IMG/VR virus record: IMGVR_UViG_3300044631_000894
Coordinates: 1-20,390 of that record
Length of the DNA: 20,390 bases
DNA from: a virus
Direction: 5' to 3' (one strand)
Shown here: in pieces, positions 13,978 through 20,001 of the stretch
Numbering within the stretch: the stretch's first letter is position 1
How the letters are laid out: every line of letters starts with the position of its first letter
Notes under the pieces: model-generated
The model's database searches: none
Told to the model about the DNA's origin: nothing
Seen by the model: only the letters and a program-made list of their open reading frames with translations
Made by a program: the position numbers and the translations under genes

Positions 13978-14469
13978 TTATTCAGCAAAAAGATCTTCGC
14001 CCCACTCACGATGACCTTCTCGGTATGCCATATTGGATTGTGTCTCTCGAACCTCTACACGGAAGCACCAAAGACGCTCTGCCTCGCTCTCTCCCCAATA
14101 GTCGGGAATAAACACACCGTTGACAAATTTGTAGAGTTGATCCGCAAGCCCCTCACAACCCAGCTTAGGCAAGATGGTTAGTTTTGCCAACTTTCTTGAT
14201 TGAAGCTCTTTATATAGCTCTAGTTCAGGATCATCTTGTGCCACTAGCAAAGTATGGTCGAATTGATCCTGTAGAATCTCTTTCAGTTCTTTCAAGCCGC
14301 CATAGTCGGCAACCCAATTACGAACATCAAGATTATTTGTTCCAAAGAAAAACTTCATGGAAAAACTGTATCCATGAATCATGTTGCAATGCGAGTCAGC
14401 GCGCCATTGCCTATATGCACAGGGAAATGCGTCAATGTATTCCTTTGTGCTCACGTATTTGTAGTTCAT
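13978..14469 (-). CDS. queD: QueD-like 6-carboxytetrahydropterin synthase
   Basis: 163 residues. QueD fold pattern: FPCAYRQWRADSHCNMIHGYSF with catalytic Cys C28 four before H32, DYGGLKELKEILQDQFDHTLLV with D71-H72, CEGLADQLYKFVN, VRETQSNMAYRE with E142. Compared with E. coli QueD, the first zinc His (FxxxH) is Tyr (FPCAYR) and the HGH pair is HGY; H27 and H32 remain. This variant appears in other phages as I recall. Product would be 6-carboxytetrahydropterin for QueE. Overlaps the small membrane-protein gene by ATGA. Confidence 0.82.
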   Translation of the reverse strand: MNYKYVSTKEYIDAFPCAYRQWRADSHCNMIHGYSFSMKFFFGTNNLDVRNWVADYGGLKELKEILQDQFDHTLLVAQDDPELELYKELQSRKLAKLTILPKLGCEGLADQLYKFVNGVFIPDYWGESEAERLWCFRVEVRETQSNMAYREGHREWGEDLFAE

Positions 14470-14639
14470 ACTAGTTCCTCTACTACGCCAAGAATCTCTG
14501 CCGCGATTAGCAGCAATCCTGCCATTATAAACGAACCATAAATTAGAAACAAGAAGGCAAGAATTCTAACGGCACTCTTGATCATTGAAACGTTGAAATG
14601 ATTCTTACTTGGATCTTTTGGTTGAATTTCAATCATCAT
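14466..14639 (-). CDS. Small membrane protein, 57 residues
   Basis: 57 residues from the ATG at 14639 (GTG at 14648 is in frame but lies in the upstream gene and lacks a spacing for the GGAG there). One hydrophobic helix (ILAFLFLIYGSFIMAGLLLIAAEILGVV) after a basic N-terminal part (QPKDPSKNHFNVSMIKSAVR). It is a single-pass, N-in membrane protein. Role unknown; it lies between a 99-residue gene and queD in the same operon. Confidence 0.65.
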   Translation of the reverse strand: MMIEIQPKDPSKNHFNVSMIKSAVRILAFLFLIYGSFIMAGLLLIAAEILGVVEELV

Positions 14640-14935
14640 TCTCTCCACTCATAAATGCTATCTGATTCGGTCTTGAACTTTACATAAAGCCGGTCTCGTT
14701 GGCATGTTTCGTCATACATCATCTTTTCTTCTAGAATTTCTTTTATGTAAGACGTTTGCCACCAGTCTTGTCTAGCAAAAGACCGTCCCCCAATTGAACC
14801 CACTCGCATACAAACACCAACACGGGGCTTTACATCGTGTTCGTATTTTACCTCGCCGTTTTCTTCCCACACAGCGAGACTCATGGAACCCGAGTCACCC
14901 TTCCACTTGTTGTTTACATCATACATCCAAGGCAT
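14636..14935 (-). CDS. Unknown small protein, 99 residues, conserved phage type
   Basis: 99 residues from the ATG at 14935, which has AAGGAG six bases upstream; a longer reading to 15028 would overlap queE and is rejected. It starts MPWMYDVNNKWKGDSG. Its C-terminal half, with PRVGVCMRVGSIGGRSFARQ, DWWQTSYIKEILEEK and LYVKFKTESDSIYEW, resembles a small family seen across phages (R-x-Y/F, D-W-x-T-x-x-IKEILE, V-F-T-x-S-Y-W). Beta-rich. No function known. Confidence 0.7.
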   Translation of the reverse strand: MPWMYDVNNKWKGDSGSMSLAVWEENGEVKYEHDVKPRVGVCMRVGSIGGRSFARQDWWQTSYIKEILEEKMMYDETCQRDRLYVKFKTESDSIYEWRE

Positions 14936-14945
14936 AATTTTCTCC

Positions 14946-15797
14946 TTATGTTCCCCATGCGTTCTTAAAGAGCGGAATTTGAAGTCTATCACTGTAGCGT
15001 AGACCATTTTGCATTGCCAGTTCAGCAACTTTGCGATTGTTCAGCGCATAGACAGATTCAACGCCACCAACAGGCATAAGATAAGCAGGACCCCTAAAAC
15101 CATGATATCGATAAACGTCAATGGTTTCGAGAGCTTCACCCACATCTTCATCAGTCGCAACGACAAATTTGAGATAAGTGTAACCAACAGATTCATAACC
15201 AACAACTACCTCGGGTTTGATTGCATCAGTTCGTGTCTCACCACTGCAACTCAACTTGGCACTAACGCTAAAGGTCACAGCATTGTAACCTCTATGTTCG
15301 ATGCCCCAATTGAATAAGTAATCCCTAAACTTGGGATCCAGGGGTTGTGTGCCGTTAGTCTCAAAGGTAAGTTCCTTTAGATAGCGCATCTTGGGATGAT
15401 CAAGAAGATCCGGATAACTACGCTGCCAACCCAACAAGGGCTCGCCTCCGGTGATTACCAGGTGTTCATCTCGCCACTCTTTGTACGGGAGCATGTTAGC
15501 GATACTTTCCGCAATGCTATCCGTCGTAAGAACTGGTGAAAGGTCCTTGAACCTAGGATCCCAGCTAGCATAAGAATCGCAACCGGTACTAACAAGAGGT
15601 AGATCTCGATATTGCTTATACTTTTCAATGCTACTTGCAACAAGGTGTCGCTCATTCGATTTTTCTCCTCGAGCCATTCCAAAACCATCACAAGTAAAAT
15701 TACAGCCAAATGTTCTTAAGAAGATGCTTGGGACACCCATAAAACGCCCTTCTCCCTGGATGCTGTAGAATAATTCTGATACTTTCAATTTTGCCAT
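14946..15797 (-). CDS. queE: 7-carboxy-7-deazaguanine synthase (radical SAM QueE)
   Basis: 283 residues. Starts KVSELFYSIQGEGRFMGVPSIFLRTFGC, the QueE N-terminus. Fe-S cysteines: C32 and C36 in GCNFTC, then the third is most likely C73 in TGCDSYASWD, about 36 residues further than in the usual CNFxCxxCDT. The rest has LVITGGEPLL (SAM-binding GGEP), ELTFETNGT and KLSCSG. It converts CPH4 (from QueD) to CDG. First gene after a strong promoter at 15,825-15,853. The Cys spacing is a known variant in some phage QueE proteins as I recall, not a defect. Confidence 0.9.
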   Translation of the reverse strand: MAKLKVSELFYSIQGEGRFMGVPSIFLRTFGCNFTCDGFGMARGEKSNERHLVASSIEKYKQYRDLPLVSTGCDSYASWDPRFKDLSPVLTTDSIAESIANMLPYKEWRDEHLVITGGEPLLGWQRSYPDLLDHPKMRYLKELTFETNGTQPLDPKFRDYLFNWGIEHRGYNAVTFSVSAKLSCSGETRTDAIKPEVVVGYESVGYTYLKFVVATDEDVGEALETIDVYRYHGFRGPAYLMPVGGVESVYALNNRKVAELAMQNGLRYSDRLQIPLFKNAWGT

Positions 15798-15824
15798 ACT
15801 AATCCTTTAATAGTGATCATGAGT

Positions 15825-15853
15825 AGTATATATCATTCGTAATTTGTTGTCAA
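15825..15853 (-). promoter_or_regulatory. sigma70 promoter for the queE operon
   Basis: Minus strand: -35 TTGACA (15848-15853), 17-base spacer, -10 TATACT (15825-15830); this is nearly the perfect consensus. Transcript would start near 15,818 and run into queE (ATG 15797). The -35 contains the stop codon of the 122-residue gene. Strong promoter with no visible operator palindrome. It may drive queE, the two small genes, queD, the 152-residue gene and folE. Confidence 0.8.
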
Positions 15854-16218
15854 CGGCGCATGGAAGCTAGACTTACCGCTTCTTCGTCAGTAAACACCGG
15901 CACCGCATTAGACTTGTGTAGTGTGCCAATGCCCTTCATCTTTGTTCCAGTATATTGCATAGCGGGCTTGCTAGAAACGGGACCAGTAATCCACTCGCCA
16001 AGACTCTTGGGTTTCTCCGATACACGATGTTGCGATGTGGGTGCCGCGACTGTAACTTTCCTTGCCACGATCTTCTTGGGTTTGTGGGAGTCAAGAATCT
16101 TTTGCCATTCTTGTGCAAGTTGATCGGCACGACGCTTTGCCTCGGCAGATGCAAACTTCTTCTTGCCTTTCTTTTTGCCCTGCATAGACAACCAGGGACC
16201 TTCAAGATGCATCGTCAT
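15850..16218 (-). CDS. Conserved phage protein of unknown function, YTGTKM/HKSNAVPVF type
   Basis: 122 residues from the ATG at 16218 (a TTG at 16227 and ATG at 16212 are alternatives). The N-terminal part is very basic (KKKGKKKFASAEAKRRADQLAQEW), then a Ser/Pro-rich linker with QHRVSEKP and SLGEW, and a conserved C-terminal part MQYTGTKMKGIGTLHKSNAVPVFTDEEAVSLASMRR. I recall that tail as widely shared by tailed phages, with no known role. The basic part may contact nucleic acid. Confidence 0.75.
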   Translation of the reverse strand: MTMHLEGPWLSMQGKKKGKKKFASAEAKRRADQLAQEWQKILDSHKPKKIVARKVTVAAPTSQHRVSEKPKSLGEWITGPVSSKPAMQYTGTKMKGIGTLHKSNAVPVFTDEEAVSLASMRR

Positions 16219-16230
16219 GGAGTTCAACGC

Positions 16231-16476
16231 CTATTCTACTTCAAATTTAATCGTACCGTCAACCACGCTGATACGAACTACCTTGCGTCCCTCGATTAGA
16301 TAACCCGGGGAAATGAACGGACCACCGCTGGGGTCAACAAATCCCAGATTTTGATAGTTGATAAATTGATCACCTTCCTGTCCACCATAGCGCCAGTATT
16401 CAAGAGCACCCCTGATGGTGTAGTTGTTTGCGTCTAGTTGTTCAAAACGATATTCAACGCCATTACGATTGCGCAT
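16231..16476 (-). CDS. Unknown small beta-rich phage protein
   Basis: 81 residues from the ATG at 16476, with GGAG seven to eight bases upstream; the extended frame to 16518 lies inside the previous gene. Sequence VEYRFEQLDANNYTIRGALEYWRYGGQEG then FVDPSGGPFISPGYLIEGRKVVRI, ending in TIKFEVE, is mainly beta strands and appears similar to small conserved phage proteins. No function known. One base separates the preceding stop from its start. Confidence 0.7.
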   Translation of the reverse strand: MRNRNGVEYRFEQLDANNYTIRGALEYWRYGGQEGDQFINYQNLGFVDPSGGPFISPGYLIEGRKVVRISVVDGTIKFEVE

Positions 16477-16477
16477 T

Positions 16478-16672
16478 CTATTCTCCGTAATATCCAAGAA
16501 CAAATTCCATTGCTTCAATGTACTTTTGGTTCATAACAACATCATCTGGATGCAGCCATTCGCCATTCTTGTGATCCTCAAGTTCCTTTTGAAGGTATTC
16601 TATTGCATCTTTCAAAGATAGAACCACAATTCTGTCCGCTGTCTCGATGTCCAAATAAAATTTACGTTCCAT
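16478..16672 (-). CDS. Unknown small protein, 64 residues
   Basis: 64 residues. ATG at 16672, AGGAG seven bases upstream. Starts ERKFYLDIETADRIVVLSLKD, then a helix (AIEYLQKELEDHKNG), then HPDDVVMNQKYIEAMEFVLGYYGE. First gene after a clear promoter; the following genes at 16476 and 16218 probably belong to the same transcript. Family not recognised. Confidence 0.7.
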   Translation of the reverse strand: MERKFYLDIETADRIVVLSLKDAIEYLQKELEDHKNGEWLHPDDVVMNQKYIEAMEFVLGYYGE

Positions 16673-16702
16673 TATTCAACTCCTGTTATTGTCTGCACTT
16701 AC

Positions 16703-16731
16703 AGTATACACTAACCGGGAATAAATTTCAA
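16703..16731 (-). promoter_or_regulatory. sigma70-type promoter upstream of the 64-residue gene
   Basis: Minus strand: -35 TTGAAA (16726-16731), 17-base spacer, -10 TATACT (16703-16708), followed by GTAAGTGCAG. It shares TTGAAATTTA and TATACTGTA with the promoter at 9,708-9,736. The -35 again overlaps the stop codon of the gene before. A degenerate palindrome (TACTGTA ag TGCAGAC) covers the -10 and start. Confidence 0.75.
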
Positions 16732-16970
16732 TTCTGGTCAACACCAAAATGATATTTCACTCTTTCGACACAATGGTCCCGCATAGATTTTAGAATCTGA
16801 TCACGGTAATCTCCATAACCAAGTGGTGTATCATCAATAATCTTGACACATTCTCGAATCAATAACTCACCAAACTCTCGCCATTCAAAGTCTCCGATGT
16901 ACTCGCGATCAGAGCCGTGTTCTTTCTTGAGTCCGGCTTTTTTAGCTAGTTCTAGGATTCGTTCGTTCAT
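16728..16970 (-). CDS. MNERIKEL/FGVE-family protein, copy 5 (ends FGVDQN)
   Basis: 80 residues from the ATG at 16970 (a GTG two codons earlier is rejected). Starts MNERILELAKKAGL, has FGELLIRECVKI, ends VKYHFGVDQN. Compared with the other four copies it lies 7.7 kb away, has an added DQN, and its FGV codons read GGTGTT, not GGAGTT, so no ribosome site is formed. Correspondingly no gene starts right after it; a promoter does instead. Confidence 0.72.
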   Translation of the reverse strand: MNERILELAKKAGLKKEHGSDREYIGDFEWREFGELLIRECVKIIDDTPLGYGDYRDQILKSMRDHCVERVKYHFGVDQN

Positions 16971-16972
16971 AA

Positions 16973-17179
16973 TCACCAGTTTTCTGTATCCGCGATTACA
17001 AACTGAATTGTAGCAATGCGACTATGGATTTCCGCTATATACTCCATTGTTGTGGTGTATCCGATGCCACTATCATTGTCTTGAATCAAAAGAAATGCTT
17101 TTTCTCCAAGTCCATTCTCTTTAACGATCTCAAGAATCTTCTCAAGATCCGTTTTTGTTATGTAGAGTTTTTGTTTCAT
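16973..17179 (-). CDS. Unknown small protein, conserved phage type
   Basis: 68 residues. ATG 17179, AGGAG five bases upstream. Sequence MKQKLYITKTDLEKILEIVKENGL then FLLIQDNDSGIGYTTTMEY, ending FVIADTENW. The LIQD..SGIGYTT run looks like a phage family I have seen in several myoviruses, with no known role. Two bases separate its stop from the start of copy 5 of the MNERIKEL family. Confidence 0.7.
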   Translation of the reverse strand: MKQKLYITKTDLEKILEIVKENGLGEKAFLLIQDNDSGIGYTTTMEYIAEIHSRIATIQFVIADTENW

Positions 17180-17375
17180 TTCTGCTCCTATTTACAATGG
17201 TCATGATTTTTTCCACAAAGTCTGGATTGCGATCAATAATCTCATCAATGACACTATCTAGTTCCGCTAGACTTCTTTTGTCTTTTGATGGATTTCTAAG
17301 ATGATGCATCATCTCCTCTGGTGTGAGTTCTTTTGGAAAGTCTATGGGATTGTCTGTGTTTGTGTAGTGTATCAT
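17142..17375 (-). CDS. Unknown small protein overlapping the next gene
   Basis: 77 residues. ATG 17375 directly follows the TGA of the preceding gene, with AAGGA at a proper distance. Starts MIHYTNTDNPIDFPKEL, with PEEMMHHLRNPSKDKRSLAELDSVIDEIIDR. The last ~12 residues (38 bases) lie inside the next gene in another frame, which is a longer overlap than typical here. The C-terminal NETKTLHNKNGS may therefore not be under selection in its own right. No family recognised. Confidence 0.6.
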   Translation of the reverse strand: MIHYTNTDNPIDFPKELTPEEMMHHLRNPSKDKRSLAELDSVIDEIIDRNPDFVEKIMTIVNRSRNETKTLHNKNGS

Positions 17376-17753
17376 TCAGTTCCTTGGATCAATGCCACCA
17401 TCCGACACAACATCAGTATAACTAGCATTACCCCGACTTGTCAACTGTTTTCTTAGTTGTTTTACTTCTGCCTTTAGATTGCGATTCTCGTAATCTGCCC
17501 ACCCAGCGCGATCTTGCATTTCCTTCATCTGCTTTGCAAAGTCTCTGTCACTTGGTGTCAGGTCTTCTTCGGGCGTGATGATGAATTTACCACTATCCCA
17601 GTCAAAGCCCATATTCATGGTCTTTACTTTGACTGTGGGCATCCCGCCAACTGTAGAGTACGGAAGTTTGATTTGAATAACTACTTCTGGATCTTCGTAA
17701 TGACCATCTCTGTAATTGAGATCAACGATTTTCTTTAGTTCACTGAATTTCAT
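17376..17753 (-). CDS. Unknown phage protein, 125 residues
   Basis: 125 residues. Starts MKFSELKKIVDLNYRD, has DPEVVIQIKLP, TVKVKTMNMGFDWDSGKFIITPEEDL, then a coiled-coil-like tail (FAKQMKEMQDRAGWADYE, NLKAEVKQLRKQL). Part one resembles a phage family that binds or checks small ligands, GFDWD...GK, with no known function. GGAG seven bases before the ATG is coded by the last codons of the preceding gene (GEEE). Confidence 0.7.
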   Translation of the reverse strand: MKFSELKKIVDLNYRDGHYEDPEVVIQIKLPYSTVGGMPTVKVKTMNMGFDWDSGKFIITPEEDLTPSDRDFAKQMKEMQDRAGWADYENRNLKAEVKQLRKQLTSRGNASYTDVVSDGGIDPRN

Positions 17754-17995
17754 TCTTCTTCTCCGTTTGGACCTGTTACGTTATATCGCCCACCGCAACC
17801 CGAGCAGTAGAACCAACTCCAGCCAAATCCATTGTTGTGAAAGTTATTACCGTAGTGACCGATCTTTTTACAGTCTTCAATTAATTGCTTTTTGGCTGGG
17901 TAGTAGACTGTTCGGTCATACTCATCCATCAACTCTTTTTCTTTATCTCGCCTTGCTTTGTCAATTTCTTGGCGGCGCTTCCAGATATCACTCAT
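17750..17995 (-). CDS. Small putative zinc-binding protein
   Basis: 81 residues from the ATG at 17995 with AGGAG six bases upstream; the longer frame lies in the beta-helix gene. N-terminal half is helical and charged (DIWKRRQEIDKARRDKEKELM). C-terminal half has CKKIGHYGNNFHNNGFG then WSWFYCSGCGGRYNVTG: Cys and His followed by CSGCG, a zinc-ribbon-like arrangement. Overlaps the beta-helix stop by ATGA. Function unknown. Confidence 0.7.
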   Translation of the reverse strand: MSDIWKRRQEIDKARRDKEKELMDEYDRTVYYPAKKQLIEDCKKIGHYGNNFHNNGFGWSWFYCSGCGGRYNVTGPNGEEE

Positions 17996-19206
17996 AATTG
18001 GCTCCTGGCTAAGATACTCAATAGCCAGGCTGTTATGGCCACTGCGGCTGCCCCACCTAGGACTATCCAATCTGAGTGCTTATTCTTGTTTTCTGCTTCT
18101 ACCACTTCTTCTGTCACTGTCACTTTAACTTCGTCTGTCACTTCGTCTTTAACTACGTCTTCATATACATTGGGGCCTATACTATTAACGAATACATTTC
18201 CGCTATCTTGTATATTTCCTTCTTTATGATCTTTGATCGTATTTCCTTCGATCTTACTATTAATCCATGGCTTTCCGTCTTTTTCTGACCAGCCGAATAT
18301 ACCATGGGTTTGGGTCTTTACCGACTGGTTGTCGTAGATCTTATTACCGATTATTACGATATCGGTACTAGTACCGGTATTATGTACCCCAATCCCTGAT
18401 GCTCTATTGAACCCTTGGTATACGTGAGATTCTTGCCCGTTGTTAAATATCACGTTATTCAGTATAGTAACATCTGAACAATCGGTCAGTGAGATCCCAT
18501 CGGATGCACAATACGAGATGGAATTATTTTCTATCTGAACATTGTGTCCCCCTATTTCTAGACCCGATCCCGATATATTCGATCTCTTCGTACCTCTGAT
18601 AACGTTATTCGAAATACGGATATTTCGGCCGTGGTGGTTGACAAAGACTGCCGATTCTTTGTTGTTTGTAAATTCATTGAACGATATAACCCCGGTATAA
18701 GGCATGAAGTAGATACCGGACCATCTATTATTTTCAAACCTATTATCGGTGATTTTGATGTTCTTGGCTCGTTCTCCCACCCATATCGCCGATCCCTGTT
18801 CGGCTGATTGTACCGGGGAGCCTAGTTGGGTGAAGTATGAATTGTTGATACTGACGTTTTCCCCGGTAATTCCAATACCGATGTACCTAGAATTTTGGAT
18901 GGTGCAGTATTGGACCTCAACATCAGTTCCGGTGATGGAGATAAGTTCGGTGTTTTCACGTTCGTTGTCATCCCCGTCTACCGCTATACCGGAAATAAAC
19001 ACATTACTTTCCTCCACCAATATGGCCGGTGAGGTGTGGGGGAGTTTATTTGATACCTTAAATACCGCCCCTTGACCTATAACCCTCTGTCCGGTTTGAA
19101 TACGCCAGGTTTTATCGATTACATAAACACCGGCGGTCAGATGAATTTCTTTAAGATGGCTGTTAAAATTGAAACTCTCCGGTGTAAATACTGTAACGTT
19201 ATTCAT
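17992..19206 (-). CDS. Right-handed beta-helix (pectate-lyase-like) protein with C-terminal membrane anchor
   Basis: 404 residues. Residues ~1-340 show many beta-helix turns with the N-N-x-I-x-x-N pattern (ITDNRFENN, ISNNVIRGT, IENNSISYC, ILNNVIFNNG, IIGNKIYDN). This is the pectate_lyase_3/NosD-like parallel beta-helix common in phage tail-spike and depolymerase proteins. At 350-375 a Glu/Asp/Val-rich linker (KDEVTDEVKVTVTEEVVEAE), then residues ~380-399 a hydrophobic helix (IVLGGAAAVAITAWLLSIL) and a short basic end (ARSQL). A tail anchor on a beta-helix protein is unusual. Strong AAGGAG nine bases before ATG. Alternative: membrane-bound sugar-binding or exclusion protein. Confidence 0.82.
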   Translation of the reverse strand: MNNVTVFTPESFNFNSHLKEIHLTAGVYVIDKTWRIQTGQRVIGQGAVFKVSNKLPHTSPAILVEESNVFISGIAVDGDDNERENTELISITGTDVEVQYCTIQNSRYIGIGITGENVSINNSYFTQLGSPVQSAEQGSAIWVGERAKNIKITDNRFENNRWSGIYFMPYTGVISFNEFTNNKESAVFVNHHGRNIRISNNVIRGTKRSNISGSGLEIGGHNVQIENNSISYCASDGISLTDCSDVTILNNVIFNNGQESHVYQGFNRASGIGVHNTGTSTDIVIIGNKIYDNQSVKTQTHGIFGWSEKDGKPWINSKIEGNTIKDHKEGNIQDSGNVFVNSIGPNVYEDVVKDEVTDEVKVTVTEEVVEAENKNKHSDWIVLGGAAAVAITAWLLSILARSQL

Positions 19207-19240
19207 TTATCTTTTCTCCTTTAACTTGGTTAGTATCGCG
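19207..19240. other. Composition junction: A/T-rich phage to GC-rich segment
   Basis: To the left the sequence is A/T-rich with many AAG/GAT codons; from about 19,240 to the window end it is clearly GC-rich, with gc-clusters such as gcggcggcgc. The switch occurs within the short stretch between the beta-helix start and the end of a 28-codon ORF. No repeat or att site was found at the join by eye. Confidence 0.7.
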
Positions 19241-19316
19241 TGCGGGCATCAGGTGTATGCAACAGAATTACCAAAGCCCCTGGTGCCTGGTACGCCACAT
19301 TACTCAAATCAGTCAC
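19230..19316 (-). CDS. Very short ORF, possibly truncated gene at the junction
   Basis: 28 codons from a GTG at 19316 overlapping the TGA of the frameshifted gene. It reads MTDLSNVAYQAPGALVIL and stops at the junction with a TAA. No family certain. It could be the start of a longer gene cut by the join. Confidence 0.3.
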   Translation of the reverse strand: MTDLSNVAYQAPGALVILLHTPDARTRY

Positions 19317-19544
19317 GATTGTCCTCTGGCGCGGATGGCGGCGGCGCAAGTGAAGCCTGACGGCGTGTGCGGCGCGTTTCCGCTGCGCCGTTCAAGTCCT
19401 TCACACACCTTCGCACACGCCTCGCGCTCGGCAGCAGCAACGAGGGCGGCGAAGCGTTCAAGCCCCGCCATTAGCGTCAACTCGGTATGCGCGGCGTATA
19501 CACCAGCCTGCTGGCGCCATGCGGATGATGTCTTCTCTGTTCAT
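19313..19544 (-). pseudogene. Frameshifted small gene (MNREDIIRMA.. LERFAALV type)
   Basis: From ATG 19544 the frame reads MNREDIIRMAPAGWCIRR and stops after 28 codons. Dropping one base near 19,515 (ATGGCG-C-CAGCAG) restores QQAGVYAAHTEL, then LMAGLERFAALVAAAEREACAK, ending at TGA 19,313. MNREDIIRMA..AG plus LERFAALVAAAERE is a familiar small-gene type of GC-rich phages and prophages, parallel in style to MNERIKELxxQAG/FAELIVREC. So this is either a true frameshift, a pseudogene or a sequencing error. Confidence 0.6.
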
Positions 19545-19813
19545 ACCTTCCCCTCCACCCGTGCGATGACGGCGTCCGTAGCAGCCATCGCGGCCCGCCG
19601 CATGTCGCGCAGCGACTCCCAATGGACATCGTCTTCTTGGCCCATCAGGCGCACCCGGCGTTCTTCCAATAGCGCCTCCAGCAGTTCCCCGTTCAGGGCG
19701 TGCAGGCGGCGCAGTTCGGCTGCGGCGGCATTCATCTTTGCGTTCCAGTTATCACCGCCACAGGCCCGCACATCAAGCCAATCAGCCAGCCACAATGCAG
19801 TAGGTTGTGTCAT
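19541..19813 (-). CDS. Small phage-type protein with AAELRRLH motif, copy A
   Basis: 90 residues, ATG 19813 overlapping the preceding stop. Starts MTQPTALWLADWLDVRACGG, has AAAELRRLHALNGELLEALLEERR, ends VIARVEGKV. Helical, with a possible coiled coil. Shares TALxLADxL and AAELRRLHxxN with the gene just upstream, so they are paralogues. I recall this type from beta-proteobacterial phages; role unknown. Confidence 0.65.
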   Translation of the reverse strand: MTQPTALWLADWLDVRACGGDNWNAKMNAAAAELRRLHALNGELLEALLEERRVRLMGQEDDVHWESLRDMRRAAMAATDAVIARVEGKV

Positions 19814-20001
19814 TTCAGTTCTCCTTCAGATGCGATGGTGCTGTTCACCACGTCTTCGTCATCGCCGCACGCTTTCCACAAAGCATCCTTCAGCACTTGG
19901 TTGTTGTGGTGCAGGCGGCGCAGTTCGGCGGCTTGCGCTGCCGTATTCCCGCCCAGATACGCTATCAGCTGATCAGCCAGCCGCAGGGCGGTAGATTCCA
20001 T
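19810..20001 (-). CDS. Small phage-type protein with AAELRRLH motif, copy B
   Basis: 63 residues, ATG 20001. Starts MESTALRLADQLIAYLGG, has AAELRRLHHNNQVLKDALWKA, ends GELK. Shorter copy of the next gene, with the same N-terminal and helix motifs. Overlaps the upstream partial gene by 29 bases. Confidence 0.65.
   Translation of the reverse strand: MESTALRLADQLIAYLGGNTAAQAAELRRLHHNNQVLKDALWKACGDDEDVVNSTIASEGELK

Noticed and set aside
15936-16205. 89-codon minus-strand ORF inside the 122-residue conserved gene
   Set aside because: Very basic and without family features; the other frame has the conserved HKSNAVPVF tail.
19257-19994. 245-codon plus-strand ORF in the GC-rich part
   Set aside because: It is antisense to three better-supported genes, low complexity (Ser/Arg/Ala) and an effect of high GC.
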